Source of the DNA: an uncultured Isosphaeraceae bacterium
GTDB lineage: Bacteria > Planctomycetota > Planctomycetia > Isosphaerales > Isosphaeraceae
Assembly: GCA_945957605.1 (NCBI GenBank)
Contig: CAMFLR010000001.1
Span: 248,001-312,000, forward strand
Reading direction: 5' to 3'
Length of the DNA stretch: 64,000 nt
Shown here: positions 8,494 through 18,005 of the stretch, piece by piece
How positions within the stretch are numbered: position 1 is the stretch's first letter
Layout: each line of letters begins with the position of its first letter
The notes under the pieces: model-generated
What the model saw: the letters and a program-made list of their open reading frames with translations, nothing else
What the model was told of the DNA's origin: nothing
Database searches by the model: none
Made by a program: the position numbers and the translations under genes

Positions 8494-10035
8494 TTAACGT
8501 GCGAACTCGACGGTGCGAGTCTCGCGAAGTACCGTCACTTTCACTTCGCCCGGGTAGGTCAATTGTTCCTGGATCGCCTTGGCAATGTCGCGAGCGAGCT
8601 TTGCCGTCAGGTCGTCGTTGAGTTGTTCCGAGTTCGCGATCACGCGGATTTCGCGACCGGCTTGAATGGCATAAGCCTGGTCGACGCCAGGGAAGCCACA
8701 AGCGACGGCTTCGAGTTCTTCAAGACGACGGACGTATTTTTCCAGCGTCTCGCGACGCGCGCCCGGACGGCTGGCACTGACGGCGTCAGCAGCGGCGACA
8801 AGCACGGTGAAGGGATTCTCGATCCGGATGTCGTCGTGATGTCCGAGCGCGGCATGCACCACTTCGCGGCCTTCACCGTAGCGTTTGGTGAGTTCGGCAC
8901 CAATTTTCGGGTGCCCGCCTTCCATTTCGTGGTCGGCCGCCTTGCCGATGTCGTGCAGCAAGCCGCAGCGACGTCCCAACGCGCCGTCCATGCCGAGTTC
9001 CTCGGCAAGCAGGCCAGTAAGAAACGCAACTTCGAGTGAGTGTTGAAGCACGTTTTGCGAGTAGCTTGTGCGGAACTTGAGGCGGCCGAGAAGGTCGTGC
9101 AACTTGTCGTGCAGGCCGGGAACGTTGGCTTCCTGGGCGGCGGCGCGGCCAATCTGACGAATGTGCCGCTCCATTTCTTCCTGCGTCTCAAGCACGACTT
9201 CTTCAATGCGGCTCGGATGAATTCGGCCATCGAGGATGAGCTTTTCGAGCGCGAGCTTGGCGGTTTCGCGGCGGACGTTATCGAAGGCCGAGACGATGAC
9301 GACCCCCGGCGTGTCGTCGACAATCACATCGACGCCGGTCGCCTTTTCGAAGGCGCGGATGTTACGACCTTCGCGGCCGATGATGCGGCCTTTCATGTCG
9401 TCGGACGGAATGTCGACGGTGCTGGTCGTCGTGTCGGCGGTGTGGCCGGAGGCGTAACGCTGAATCGTTGTGATGAGGATTTCGCGGGCTTTCGACTGGC
9501 ACGTTTCCTTGAGTTGCTGCTCGTGCTTGAGAATCAGTCCGCCGACTTCATGCGACAGTTCAGACTCGAGACGGCGAAGGAGTGTCTCGCGAGCGTCGTC
9601 TCGTGACAGGCCAGAGAGGCGCTGGAGGATGTCGCGTTGTTCGCTGATGAGTGATTTGGCTTCGGCGTTGCGCTGCGAGAGTTCTTCCTGCTGGGTGGCA
9701 AGGAAGCGCTGCACCGTGTCCATCTCGCGTTCTTTTTTCGTGATATGCTCGTGTTTTTGGTCGAGCACGTCTTCACGTTTTTCGAGGCGGCGTTCGGCGT
9801 CGCGAATCTGCTTGCGCCCCTCTTCCGCTTCGCGCTCGAGCCCTTCGCGGCGGCGGATCATTTCTTCCTTGGCTTTGAGGTCGGCGTCGATGCGGATCGT
9901 TTCCGCTTCGCGCTTGGCGTCGCTGAGGATTTCGTCGGCGAGTGCGCGAGCGGTCTTGGTCTTGAGTCGTTGATAAAAGAACAGGCCGCCGCCGCCGACG
10001 AGCGTGCCGACGAACAAACCGACCAGAACCATCAT
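8494..10035 (-). CDS. rny: Ribonuclease Y
   Basis: A membrane-anchored endoribonuclease that starts mRNA decay. The protein of about 513 residues has the standard order: one N-terminal transmembrane helix ([15 protein letters not shown]), a long charged coiled coil to about residue 200, a KH domain with [12 protein letters not shown], and an HD domain whose metal-binding pair is in [10 protein letters not shown] (His-Asp about residues 361-362). Length equals that of Bacillus RNase Y. The longest frame begins with GTG at 10047; ATG 10035 has GGAAGG at good spacing and places the helix at the terminus. It forms an operon with ymdB downstream. Confidence 0.96.
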   Translation of the reverse strand: MMVLVGLFVGTLVGGGGLFFYQRLKTKTARALADEILSDAKREAETIRIDADLKAKEEMIRRREGLEREAEEGRKQIRDAERRLEKREDVLDQKHEHITKKEREMDTVQRFLATQQEELSQRNAEAKSLISEQRDILQRLSGLSRDDARETLLRRLESELSHEVGGLILKHEQQLKETCQSKAREILITTIQRYASGHTADTTTSTVDIPSDDMKGRIIGREGRNIRAFEKATGVDVIVDDTPGVVIVSAFDNVRRETAKLALEKLILDGRIHPSRIEEVVLETQEEMERHIRQIGRAAAQEANVPGLHDKLHDLLGRLKFRTSYSQNVLQHSLEVAFLTGLLAEELGMDGALGRRCGLLHDIGKAADHEMEGGHPKIGAELTKRYGEGREVVHAALGHHDDIRIENPFTVLVAAADAVSASRPGARRETLEKYVRRLEELEAVACGFPGVDQAYAIQAGREIRVIANSEQLNDDLTAKLARDIAKAIQEQLTYPGEVKVTVLRETRTVEFAR

Positions 10036-10150
10036 CGCACCTTCCACGTCGCTTTATCCTTTCCGTGCGGCCGCGTTCACCTTCGCCTGGGAGCGATGGT
10101 CGAGAGCGAGGCGTTCCGGAACCGATCGACGTTCACCGGCGCAGGCGGAG

Positions 10151-10453
10151 TCATGATGCGTGCAGACCGCAGCAAAGGCTTCGCCGTAAAACAACCATGG
10201 ATTCGACCCTTGCACGCAGTCGGACGAGATCGTCCGGGTATGCAGGATCGTCAGGGTCGCGTGTCGCACCTGGTCGCAAGACGGCAAAGGGAATCACGCA
10301 AACAGGCATTTGGGCCTGATACGCGAACAGCCCTTCGAGAATGCCGCGAATTGTCGCAAGCCGACGCCAGAGCGCAACATGCGTTCCGTACGCGCTCAAT
10401 GCGCGCGGAATACAAAGCAGCACGATGGCCAGGCACGCGAACAGTGCGAGCAT
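10151..10453 (-). CDS. Small hypothetical membrane protein
   Basis: A 100-residue frame with one clear N-terminal hydrophobic segment (MLALFACLAIVLLCIPRAL) followed by a basic amphipathic region and a polar tail rich in Asp and Arg. ATG 10453 is preceded by AAGGA at a normal distance, which is the main reason for accepting it. It lies just upstream of rny on the same strand with a gap of about 115 bases. I recognise no family. The competing plus-strand frame through this region is mostly a shadow of rny. Confidence 0.5.
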   Translation of the reverse strand: MLALFACLAIVLLCIPRALSAYGTHVALWRRLATIRGILEGLFAYQAQMPVCVIPFAVLRPGATRDPDDPAYPDDLVRLRARVESMVVLRRSLCCGLHAS

Positions 10454-10743
10454 CCCAGATCCTTGACTCAGGTTGGTCGGGTGCGGTGATCGGCTTCGGA
10501 TCGCTTCACTTTCGAATCATGAGGTGCCCGAATATCGACGCCGCGAGGACGCGACATCCTTCGACCCCAAAGTGCAAGCAACCGCGCGTTCGAAAAGTCG
10601 AATGAGAGACCAGATTCGGAGCTTCGCCGAGCTGAGGGACGCGCGGTCGAATGCTCCGAGTCAATGCCTCCAAGATGTCTCCATCTCGAAGCTTGCGCTT
10701 ATCGTACCAGAACCGCCCCACGAATCAACGCCTCGCCCACCGC

Positions 10744-11631
10744 TTATCCGCCACCCGGCGGAGCCTCGAAATAGCTGCGATCACGACTCTCCCAATCGTC
10801 GTAGCCCAGCAGTTCGTATAATTGCTTGCGTGTTTGCATTGAATTGAGTTGGTCTTTTTGCGTCCCGTTTTGCTTCAGGGCGATGAGGGTGTCTTCGGCT
10901 GCCTTCATGGCGGCGCGGAAGGCGGTAAGAGGGTAGAGCGCTGCGCGATAGCCGAGTTGCGAAAGTTCGTCGATCGTAAGTAATGGCGAGCGACCAAATT
11001 CGGTCATGTTGGCGATCAGCGGTGCTGGAACTGCGCGGGCGAACTCGGCGAATTCTTCACGTGATTCGAGTGCTTCGGGGAAGATCATATCGGCACCAGC
11101 GGCGAGGTAGGCTCGCGCTCGATTTACTGCACCATCCATCCCCTCAACATTGCGTGCGTCTGTCCGAGCGATAATGACGAAGTTGGGATCGCGCCTGGCG
11201 GCGGTCGCTGCGCGGATCTTGGCGACCATCACTTCGGACGGAACCAGAGCCTTACCCGAAAGGTGGCCGCAACGTTTGGGGAGTTGCTGATCTTCCAGGT
11301 GCAGACCCGCCGCTCCGGCTTCTTCGTAAAGCTGGACAGTGCGCTCGACGTTCATTGCCTCGCCAAAACCGGTATCGGCGTCGCAAAGGACCGGAAGGCG
11401 CGTGGCGCGGGCCAGAACGGCTGCTGCTTGGGCAAATTCGGTGACTGAGAGCAGCCCAATGTCGGGAACGCCGGCCCAACCTGCTGATAAAGCGCCCCCT
11501 GAGAGGTAGACGGCTTCAAAGCCCAGGCTTTCCGCGAGGCGTGCGGTGAGAGCGTTGAACGCGCCGGGGATTATGATGGTGCGATTTTGCCAGGCATCGC
11601 GAAGTCGTTGGCCGGGTGGGAGATGGGGCAT
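10744..11631 (-). CDS. prpB: Methylisocitrate lyase-like protein (PrpB/ICL-PEPM family)
   Basis: A 295-residue TIM-barrel enzyme of the isocitrate lyase/PEP mutase superfamily. The catalytic-loop motif is KRCGHLSGK; DADTGFGE (Mg site), HLEDQ and IARTDAR are also present. KRCGH with this length fits methylisocitrate lyase, which cleaves 2-methylisocitrate to pyruvate and succinate. Other superfamily members (oxaloacetate decarboxylase, carboxyphosphonoenolpyruvate mutase) share the fold, so the substrate rests on motif and on the PrpD-family gene 4 kb away. The C-terminus ends in an ordinary polar tail. No adjacent prpC was found. Confidence 0.85.
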   Translation of the reverse strand: MPHLPPGQRLRDAWQNRTIIIPGAFNALTARLAESLGFEAVYLSGGALSAGWAGVPDIGLLSVTEFAQAAAVLARATRLPVLCDADTGFGEAMNVERTVQLYEEAGAAGLHLEDQQLPKRCGHLSGKALVPSEVMVAKIRAATAARRDPNFVIIARTDARNVEGMDGAVNRARAYLAAGADMIFPEALESREEFAEFARAVPAPLIANMTEFGRSPLLTIDELSQLGYRAALYPLTAFRAAMKAAEDTLIALKQNGTQKDQLNSMQTRKQLYELLGYDDWESRDRSYFEAPPGGG

Positions 11632-11823
11632 GGCGAATCTTTCCTGGGTGTCGGGTCTATTGGCTTAATCTACCGCGTTGTCTTGAAGGTCGCGAGATAA
11701 GGCATGAAACATGCGCGAAACCGGATGTGTTGCGATTGACGTAGATCGGCGTGCGGACTAAATTTCGGCCGGAGCCAAGGACGGCCGCTGCCCAATTTTG
11801 GGCCGTCTTCAGGGAGGTGAGCT

Positions 11824-13368
11824 GTGAGTTCTTCGGCGAAAACTCCGTCGCGTCCACGCGCGTTTCTCGTCTCGACAGCGCGAACGGCTGAGGCCGAACG
11901 TCTGTTTCATGCGCTATCGCCAGCACTTGCAACACTGGGGACGATCCGTCGGGTCGCGAATCCAGAGAGTTCGCTTCTGTTCATCGCGAGCGAGGCGGAA
12001 GCTGCAGGTCACACTCCCATTCAGGTTGCGATTGGGCCGCTGGACTCTTGCTATCTCACCCCCGCCGTACCAACGCTCCTCATCCCGATCTGGGATTACC
12101 CTCATATTCCGACGACCGACGTCAACTACAACGGCCGCACGAACTGGGCACGGATTGCGGGGCGGGCTGACGCGGTCCTCGCGCCGAGCACGTTTATCGC
12201 CGATACGTTTCGCCACGCACAGGTTCCGGTTCCGGTCGACGTGGTGAACCCCCCTGCTCCGCAAGATTGGCTTGAGTTGCCGACGTGGGGCGAGCGGATG
12301 CCGGTCAGCTTGACTGTCCCGCATGTGATTTGGGGCGGTGAAACAGGTGACGACGCCGACGATGAGGAGATCGTTCTGCGTGGCCCTGCGCGGCGGCAAA
12401 AGGTATCAGCGGGCCGGCGTGCGATCCGCCGCGTCAAACCATATCTCAGCAACGCGACGATCGAAAAACTCGATCGCTATCGCGAATCACTGAGCCCTTT
12501 GATTCAACCTAACCCGGCAAAAATGGCGGCCGGCGTGGGCAAAGTTTGCTACCGCACTCTCGTTCGCCCTTGGATCAGCGACGGGGTCCGCACGCGTCTC
12601 AAGTCGGCGGCAGTCCGCGTCGGACGCAAGCACACGGCGCACGCGCATCACATGGCGTCCGACCGCTTGCCCGCCGCAGAACTCACGCTTTCGGGTTTGG
12701 TCTACTCAGCGGTTGTTGACTATCGCGAACCAATTCGCGATGAAATTTCGCTCATCACGGCATTTTTGCATGCGTTTAGCGACAGACCGGATGTTACCCT
12801 CGTTTTGCGTCTGGAAACGACGCACGAACGCGAGGTGAGCGACCTGGCGCGGTTGCACTCTGTTTGCCGGAGCACTGGCAAGACGTTGCAGTGCCGCATT
12901 GTGGTTGTGCTTGGTCCGGTCGCCGAAAGTGATCGAGTGGGGATTGCTCGGGCTACCAGCTACTTCGTCGAAACGAGCCAAACTTGCGGGCATTCGCTCG
13001 ATATGATCGAGTCGCTCGCGGCGGGACGGCCTGTCATCGCGCCGGGGCATTCGGCTTATGCCGAGTGGATTGACGAACGCGTCGGCTTTTCCGCGAGCAC
13101 AACCACCGAGCCGACGTTCTGGCCGATCGACCCGACGCGCACTCATACAACGACGTGGGAACGCGTGATCTGGAGCGATCTACACGCGAAGCTCGTTGAC
13201 TCGGCGGCCGTTGTGGCGGGAAGTCCTCGGCATTATGAGGAGCTTTCGTCAGCGGCGCGACGGCTTTATCGCGAACGAGCGAATCAAGAAGCGGTGGCGC
13301 GGCAAATCGGTCGCGCGATTGACCGCATCAAGCATCACACGCCGGGCGCATTCACCTGGGTGGCGTGA
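11824..13368 (+). CDS. Glycosyltransferase-like protein (GT-B fold)
   Basis: A 514-residue protein whose C-terminal third has the GT4-type donor-site pattern: 'YFVETSQTCGHSLDMIESLAAGRPVIAP', where glycosyltransferases show an E-x7-E arrangement. The N-terminal half resembles an acceptor domain ('ADAVLAPSTFIADTFRHA ... VPVDVVNPP'), interrupted by a basic insertion near residues 170-280. Start is GTG 11824, fixed by a near-perfect Shine-Dalgarno stretch AGGGAGGTGA three bases upstream. It is transcribed away from the minus-strand glycosyltransferase run at 14.2-17.9 kb but belongs to the same glycan region. Sugar donor and acceptor cannot be read from sequence. Confidence 0.78.
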   Translation: MSSSAKTPSRPRAFLVSTARTAEAERLFHALSPALATLGTIRRVANPESSLLFIASEAEAAGHTPIQVAIGPLDSCYLTPAVPTLLIPIWDYPHIPTTDVNYNGRTNWARIAGRADAVLAPSTFIADTFRHAQVPVPVDVVNPPAPQDWLELPTWGERMPVSLTVPHVIWGGETGDDADDEEIVLRGPARRQKVSAGRRAIRRVKPYLSNATIEKLDRYRESLSPLIQPNPAKMAAGVGKVCYRTLVRPWISDGVRTRLKSAAVRVGRKHTAHAHHMASDRLPAAELTLSGLVYSAVVDYREPIRDEISLITAFLHAFSDRPDVTLVLRLETTHEREVSDLARLHSVCRSTGKTLQCRIVVVLGPVAESDRVGIARATSYFVETSQTCGHSLDMIESLAAGRPVIAPGHSAYAEWIDERVGFSASTTTEPTFWPIDPTRTHTTTWERVIWSDLHAKLVDSAAVVAGSPRHYEELSSAARRLYRERANQEAVARQIGRAIDRIKHHTPGAFTWVA

Positions 13369-13434
13369 ATTTCGAATTGGAGTGGTGTCACGAGTTCAGC
13401 CCGATCTTTGGCGTGATGTCATGGAGGTATGACC

Positions 13435-13833
13435 ATGAAAGGACTCTGGTACAAGGCAGCGGCGGCGACTTTCTTGGTTGTCGGCCTCATTTTTTATTCG
13501 GCCAATGGATCCGAGAATGCGCCCGCCGAGCAGGATGTGCAAAAACTGACGATGGTCCGTGTTGGGCGTCATTACATCAATCTTCAACACATCAGTTACG
13601 CTTCGATCGAGAACGATTCGGTCACGCTAGTTTTCAACGCGAATCCTACCAACGCGATGATCCTGACTGGAGTTGACGCTCAGGTCATGCGTCAGTGGCT
13701 AGATCGCGTCGCATCCAGCGTCAGATTGCCACCACCTGCACCAGTTCATATCCCGCCATCTGCAGAAAACCAGACTAACCCTTCGTCTCCTCAAGCACGA
13801 AGACCTCAAAGCTTTTTTCCGTATAACAGATGA
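13435..13833 (+). CDS. Small exported hypothetical protein
   Basis: A 132-residue protein with a signal peptide or N-terminal anchor (basic start, then AAAATFLVVGLIFYSA), a central globular part and a Pro-rich C-terminal tail (PPPAPVHIPPS). The core 'VRVGRHYINLQHISYASIENDSVTLVFN ... MILTGVDAQVMRQWLD' resembles the compact fold of small DUF-type proteins that carry a conserved threshold residue pattern, but I cannot name a family. GGAGGT lies six bases before ATG 13435; the ATG at 13429 sits directly on this site, so the second ATG is chosen. A terminator follows at 13876. Confidence 0.7.
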   Translation: MKGLWYKAAAATFLVVGLIFYSANGSENAPAEQDVQKLTMVRVGRHYINLQHISYASIENDSVTLVFNANPTNAMILTGVDAQVMRQWLDRVASSVRLPPPAPVHIPPSAENQTNPSSPQARRPQSFFPYNR

Positions 13834-13875
13834 TTCTTATTTAATCATCGCTTGGCAAATTACGGGAAAGAAATG

Positions 13876-13923
13876 ATCGACGTCGCCTCCATGGTTTCAT
13901 GAAGGCAGCGTCGATTCTTTTTG
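13876..13923 (+). terminator. Terminator of the small exported protein gene
   Basis: Arms ATCGACG (13876-13882) and CGTCGAT (13909-13915), with inner paired segments GCCT/AGGC and CATG/CATG, are followed by TCTTTTTG. It lies between convergent genes and stops just short of the minus-strand coiled-coil gene end at 13925. Confidence 0.75.
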
Positions 13924-13924
13924 T

Positions 13925-14170
13925 TCAACCGAGGACGAGCGACGAAGTGTCGGACGCTTTGAGTTCGGCGATTTCGTCTTTAAGTTCGGCGACCTGATGT
14001 TGCAAGCGGTACACCTCGGTGACGAGGTCGTCCATCACCATGCGCACCTCTTCGAACGAGCCGGCGACGCACGTCTTGAGGTTGGCCTCGAGCTCCGCGC
14101 GGATTGGCCGGCGAATGAACTCGGTGCGTTGGTAGAGGTTGCGAAGAAAACGCTTGAGGAGGCGTTTCAT
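13925..14170 (-). CDS. Small coiled-coil protein of the glycan cluster
   Basis: An 81-residue protein with a basic N-terminus (MKRLLKRFLRNLYQR) and a C-terminal heptad-rich stretch (VYRLQHQVAELKDEIAELK) that should form a coiled coil. It lies 37 bases downstream of the double glycosyltransferase gene on the same strand and is probably co-transcribed. No family is recognised. Position and shape suggest a partner or oligomerisation factor for a neighbouring enzyme, which is inference only. Confidence 0.68.
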   Translation of the reverse strand: MKRLLKRFLRNLYQRTEFIRRPIRAELEANLKTCVAGSFEEVRMVMDDLVTEVYRLQHQVAELKDEIAELKASDTSSLVLG

Positions 14171-14207
14171 CGAGGTGTACTCCTAGTCTGCGTACCAGCG
14201 ATGATCA

Positions 14208-16733
14208 TCAAGAAACGGGTTTGCTATCGACGCGGATTTCGCCGCTCTGGCCAATCTGGAAGTGAGGACGATGCAAGGCACGCGAGCCGCCGTTGCGCCG
14301 GGCGCCGAGCGATGCTTCGATGGCGGCTGCGTACAGCTCGGCTACGCGCGACCAAGAGTGATGATCGCGGACGTATTTCATCGCGGCTGTGCCGAGATCG
14401 GCGCGGGCTTGCGGGCTTGTCGCCATGCGGAATAGCTCGTCGGTGAGCTGCGCCTGGCTCGACTCATCGACCCAGGGTAATTTGCACACAACATGATTCG
14501 GAAAATCAGCGAATGTGCCGACATTCGTGATGAATGCGGTGATTCCTTGCCGTAGCAGGTCGAGCAGCGACGACGAAGTCTCGCCGTTCGTCGGCGGACG
14601 ACGGAGGTTGAGGCCGATATCAGCCGTGGCGACGAGCTCGACGAATTCATCGGCTGGCCGGGCGCCGAGGAAGCGTACGCGTGATTCGAGCTGGAGATTC
14701 GCAACCTCGGCACGCGATGCGCCATCGTCGTATTCGGGACCGACGATCACGAAGAGTGCGTCAGGATCGTGCGCGGCGACCTTGGCGAAGGCCCGCAACG
14801 ACTCGACGTTCATCTTGGTCGAGTGGACCAGTCCAAAATTGCCAATGATCAGCACGTTTTGCGGCAGCCCGTATTTGGCGCGAAGCGTTGCCTTGCGCTC
14901 AGGGGATACAGGCTCGATGTTCGCGCCGTAGGGGACGACGGTGAGCTGACCTTGATAGCCGGGATAGATGCGGCGGGTTTGGTCGACACACCACGGAGAG
15001 TGGAAGACCATGCCCGTTGCGTGGCGGAAGATGCGATGGTTGACGAACAAACCTTCGCGAGCACACGCGGCGACGACTCCGCCCGGCAGCTTCGACCAGC
15101 GGTCGAGCATCGGGCCGTATTTGATTGCGGCGTCTTTATCGTAGGCGGCCAGTTCGTCGCGGAAAGTGTTGTGTCCTGCGCCGTTGACCATCGCGTCCCA
15201 GTAGCGGAAGCCGGCCAGACTGTAGTCGTGCAGCGTTACGAGGCCCGGGTAGCGCGGCATCATTTCGTACATGTACTTGTGAAGCGGCGAGTTGCCCATC
15301 TGGTAGACAACCGCGTGATACCCCAGAATCGCGGCGTTGCGATCGAAGAGCCGGTAGTCGTGACAGGCGAACGTGAGCGACTTCAGCTTGATCTCGGGAA
15401 CATACGAGCTGTCGTGATAAATGTCGATTGTGTAATGCGACTTGAGGGCTTCGACGAGCCGGTCTGAATAGTCAGAGATGCCCGAGAGAAGCGGCGGGAA
15501 CGGCGAGAAGAAGGCGACGCGTTTGCGTGCCGAGTGTGATCGATCGACGCGGTATTTTTTGCCGGTTGCAAGCGGTTCGAGTGCTTTGAGTGCGAGCTCG
15601 GCCGTGGTTTTCCAGTCGAAGTTGGCGGCTTGTTTGGGGGCGAGGCGGCGGAATTCGGCGGCGCGGAAGGGATTGCCCAAAATCGATTCGAGTTGCGTGC
15701 GCATCGCATCGGCACTGCCGGCGTCTGCAAGTAGTCCCGCTTTGCCGACGATTTCGATTTGCGACGAGTTGTTGCCGGCGATCACCGGAGCGCCGCAGTA
15801 CATCGCTTCGAGTACTGGCAGTCCGAATCCTTCGTAGCGCGATGGGAAGACGAAGCTGGCACAGCTTCGGTAGAGCGATCGCAGGGTTTCGTCGTTGATG
15901 CGCGGGGTGACGACGAGTCGGTCGGCGATTCCGCGTTCACTGGCGTACGATTTGAGCTTGTCGGCCTCGTCCTGATTGGGGGCGTATGTGAGCACAAGCT
16001 GGTGCGAGGAGCGAAGCGTTTCGGGCAAGGCGGCGAAGGCGTCGATCAGGCCCCAAACGTTCTTGCGGAATTCCATCGAACCCATCGAGAACACGAACGG
16101 GTCGGTGATTCCCAGGTTTTCGAGCGTCGCCTGGTCGGCATGCACGGGTGCAGGGCTGAAGAAGTTCGCATTCGTGCCGGTTTTGATGTTGAAGACGCGC
16201 GTGGGATCAATGCCAAGGTGTTCGATGAAGTCGCCGCGGGTCGACTCGGAGATCGCAAGCAGTGCGTGGTAGCGTTTCAGTAGTTCGACGCCCCGGAAGT
16301 AGAATCGCGCGTACTCGGGGCCTGGCCAGCGAGAAATGTACTGGTCGGGAAAGAGCAGCGGGACGAGGTCGTAAACAATCGACGCGATCTTCATTCCGTT
16401 CAGCGGCGGCGTGGGCGGAAGGAAGTCGAAGCGGATTTCCGATGGGTTGGTGAGCAGGAAGAGGTCGACGCCGTCGACGTTCGTTCCCAGTCGGCGGCGA
16501 ACCACGTCGGCGAGATTGCGATCGCCGAATGCTGGATCGCCTGAGAGATACTTGATCTCGGCGCGACCCTTGCCCGGCACGAAATCGAGCGGAGCGTCTT
16601 GCTGCGCGTACAGAATGATTTCGTGGCCGCTATTGAGGGCAAGCAGGGCGTTCACAAAGTCATGGGTGTAGCGGCCCACACCGCGGTATCGGCTTTCGGT
16701 TTGTGTGCCGAAGACTTCGATAGCAATCCTCAC
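14208..16733 (-). CDS. Fused double GT4 glycosyltransferase
   Basis: An 841-residue cytoplasmic enzyme with two GT-B glycosyltransferase modules in one chain. Module one (residues 1 to about 385) begins with the GVGRYTHDFVNALL acceptor-domain signature and carries the donor-site motif PSRYEGFGLPVLEAMYCGAPVI with the E-x7-E spacing typical of GT4. Module two (about 400-830) starts at VAFFSPFPPLLSGISDYSDRL and has 'IGNFGLVHSTKN'-like strand-loop elements and 'GETSSSLLDLLRQGITAFIT', a weaker donor site. Such fusions often add two consecutive sugars. It is 33 bases downstream of another GT4 gene, same strand. Confidence 0.9.
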   Translation of the reverse strand: MRIAIEVFGTQTESRYRGVGRYTHDFVNALLALNSGHEIILYAQQDAPLDFVPGKGRAEIKYLSGDPAFGDRNLADVVRRRLGTNVDGVDLFLLTNPSEIRFDFLPPTPPLNGMKIASIVYDLVPLLFPDQYISRWPGPEYARFYFRGVELLKRYHALLAISESTRGDFIEHLGIDPTRVFNIKTGTNANFFSPAPVHADQATLENLGITDPFVFSMGSMEFRKNVWGLIDAFAALPETLRSSHQLVLTYAPNQDEADKLKSYASERGIADRLVVTPRINDETLRSLYRSCASFVFPSRYEGFGLPVLEAMYCGAPVIAGNNSSQIEIVGKAGLLADAGSADAMRTQLESILGNPFRAAEFRRLAPKQAANFDWKTTAELALKALEPLATGKKYRVDRSHSARKRVAFFSPFPPLLSGISDYSDRLVEALKSHYTIDIYHDSSYVPEIKLKSLTFACHDYRLFDRNAAILGYHAVVYQMGNSPLHKYMYEMMPRYPGLVTLHDYSLAGFRYWDAMVNGAGHNTFRDELAAYDKDAAIKYGPMLDRWSKLPGGVVAACAREGLFVNHRIFRHATGMVFHSPWCVDQTRRIYPGYQGQLTVVPYGANIEPVSPERKATLRAKYGLPQNVLIIGNFGLVHSTKMNVESLRAFAKVAAHDPDALFVIVGPEYDDGASRAEVANLQLESRVRFLGARPADEFVELVATADIGLNLRRPPTNGETSSSLLDLLRQGITAFITNVGTFADFPNHVVCKLPWVDESSQAQLTDELFRMATSPQARADLGTAAMKYVRDHHSWSRVAELYAAAIEASLGARRNGGSRALHRPHFQIGQSGEIRVDSKPVS

Positions 16734-16766
16734 GTGAACACCCCTTGCAGAGATGATTTGAGATTC

Positions 16767-17903
16767 TCAGGCCGCGCGAACGATTGCCGGAGCATTCTTG
16801 CGCTTCCATGCGCAGTGCTCGTCGACAATCAGGCGGGCGACGCGTTCCCAGTCGTAGCGTTCGAACAACTCGGCTGGCTTGATCACGCCGTCGCCGTGCT
16901 GTCGGAACGAACGCCAGGCGGCGTCCACCGTCGACCCGTCGCGCGGGTCGAAGAGGTAAACGCCTTCATGTTGAAATTCGCGAATCGAGCTGTTGTGGCT
17001 GGTCAAAACCGGGGTGCCGTGGCGGAGGGAGTCGACAACCGGGAAGCCGAAGCCTTCGTAGAGGGACGGGTAGATCGACCACGATGCCTTTTGGTAGAGG
17101 CGGCAAAGTGAACGATCGGAGATGTTGCCCAGGAACCGCACGCGGCGGCCACCGGCGGGACGAGTCATCGCTCGCAACTCGCGGCGCGAGGTGAGCCAGC
17201 CCATTCGGCCAACCCACCAGAGCTCCATGTCGGGCGGAAGAGCAGTCGAGTTGTGGAACCAGTCGAGAAGGAATCCGGCGTTCTTGCGTGGCTCGACGGT
17301 GGAAACCGCCAGGCCAATCTTGGGCGAACGGCGAACCTTGTGCGGGTAGCGATGCGTTTTCAGGCAGAGGCTCATTCCCGAATGCGCGACCTTGATGCGG
17401 TCGGGCGGCATCGGGCTAAGCCAGGCGGCGTCGGCCTTTGTCGAGTGTGAGACGGCGACGGCGATGTCAGACTTCAAAAGCGTGTCGGAGTAGAAGCGTT
17501 CGAATCCGCCGCGGGCCGCTTCAGGGAAAGTGAAGCCGACGATCAGCGGGCAGAGGTCGTGGAGAACGCTGACCTCGAACGGGAAGATGCGAATTCCGTC
17601 GGTACGGACGCCGCAGTACAGGCCCATGCTGGCGGAATCAGGTGGCGCGAGCGGCGTGCGTTCGCCGTGCCAGACGCGGCGGGCCCAGAGTTCGATGTCC
17701 TGGTCGGGCGACCAGCTTATGCCGGCGAGCGGCTGAATTTCTTCGCTTTTGTGGAAGAACCTGACGTTAACGCCCTGCGCGGCAAGCGCGAGAGCGAGTC
17801 GCGCGGTGTAGCGCGGGATGCCCGCGAACCAGCGCCAGGCGAACGGCTCGGCTTCAATGAACACCGTTGGCCGGTCGAGATTTGTTTGCCCCTGATCGTC
17901 CAT
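16767..17903 (-). CDS. GT4 family glycosyltransferase
   Basis: A 378-residue GT-B enzyme. The acceptor domain includes WFAGIPRYTARLALAL; the donor site is PSLYEGFGFPVVDSLRHGTP, with Glu in the first position and Asp in the second of the E-x7-E-like pair, then VLTSHNSSIREF. 'AVSTVEPRKNAGFLLDWF' is the GT4 hinge motif. ATG 17903 is chosen over the GTG at 17912 because GGAG lies eight bases before it. The gene leads directly into the double glycosyltransferase gene downstream, with which it probably shares a transcript. Confidence 0.88.
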   Translation of the reverse strand: MDDQGQTNLDRPTVFIEAEPFAWRWFAGIPRYTARLALALAAQGVNVRFFHKSEEIQPLAGISWSPDQDIELWARRVWHGERTPLAPPDSASMGLYCGVRTDGIRIFPFEVSVLHDLCPLIVGFTFPEAARGGFERFYSDTLLKSDIAVAVSHSTKADAAWLSPMPPDRIKVAHSGMSLCLKTHRYPHKVRRSPKIGLAVSTVEPRKNAGFLLDWFHNSTALPPDMELWWVGRMGWLTSRRELRAMTRPAGGRRVRFLGNISDRSLCRLYQKASWSIYPSLYEGFGFPVVDSLRHGTPVLTSHNSSIREFQHEGVYLFDPRDGSTVDAAWRSFRQHGDGVIKPAELFERYDWERVARLIVDEHCAWKRKNAPAIVRAA

Positions 17904-18005
17904 GCCCGCCACTCCGACGATTTCGACAATATCTCAATTCGAGTCTGCGTGGATCGGCGAGGGGGACGATCCGGCGCGGTCCACGCGTCTTGTGTTCTGC
18001 GTCAA

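Noticed and set aside
9745-10605. 286-codon plus-strand frame
   Set aside because: Mostly antisense to rny and the small membrane protein gene; no motif or ribosome-binding site.
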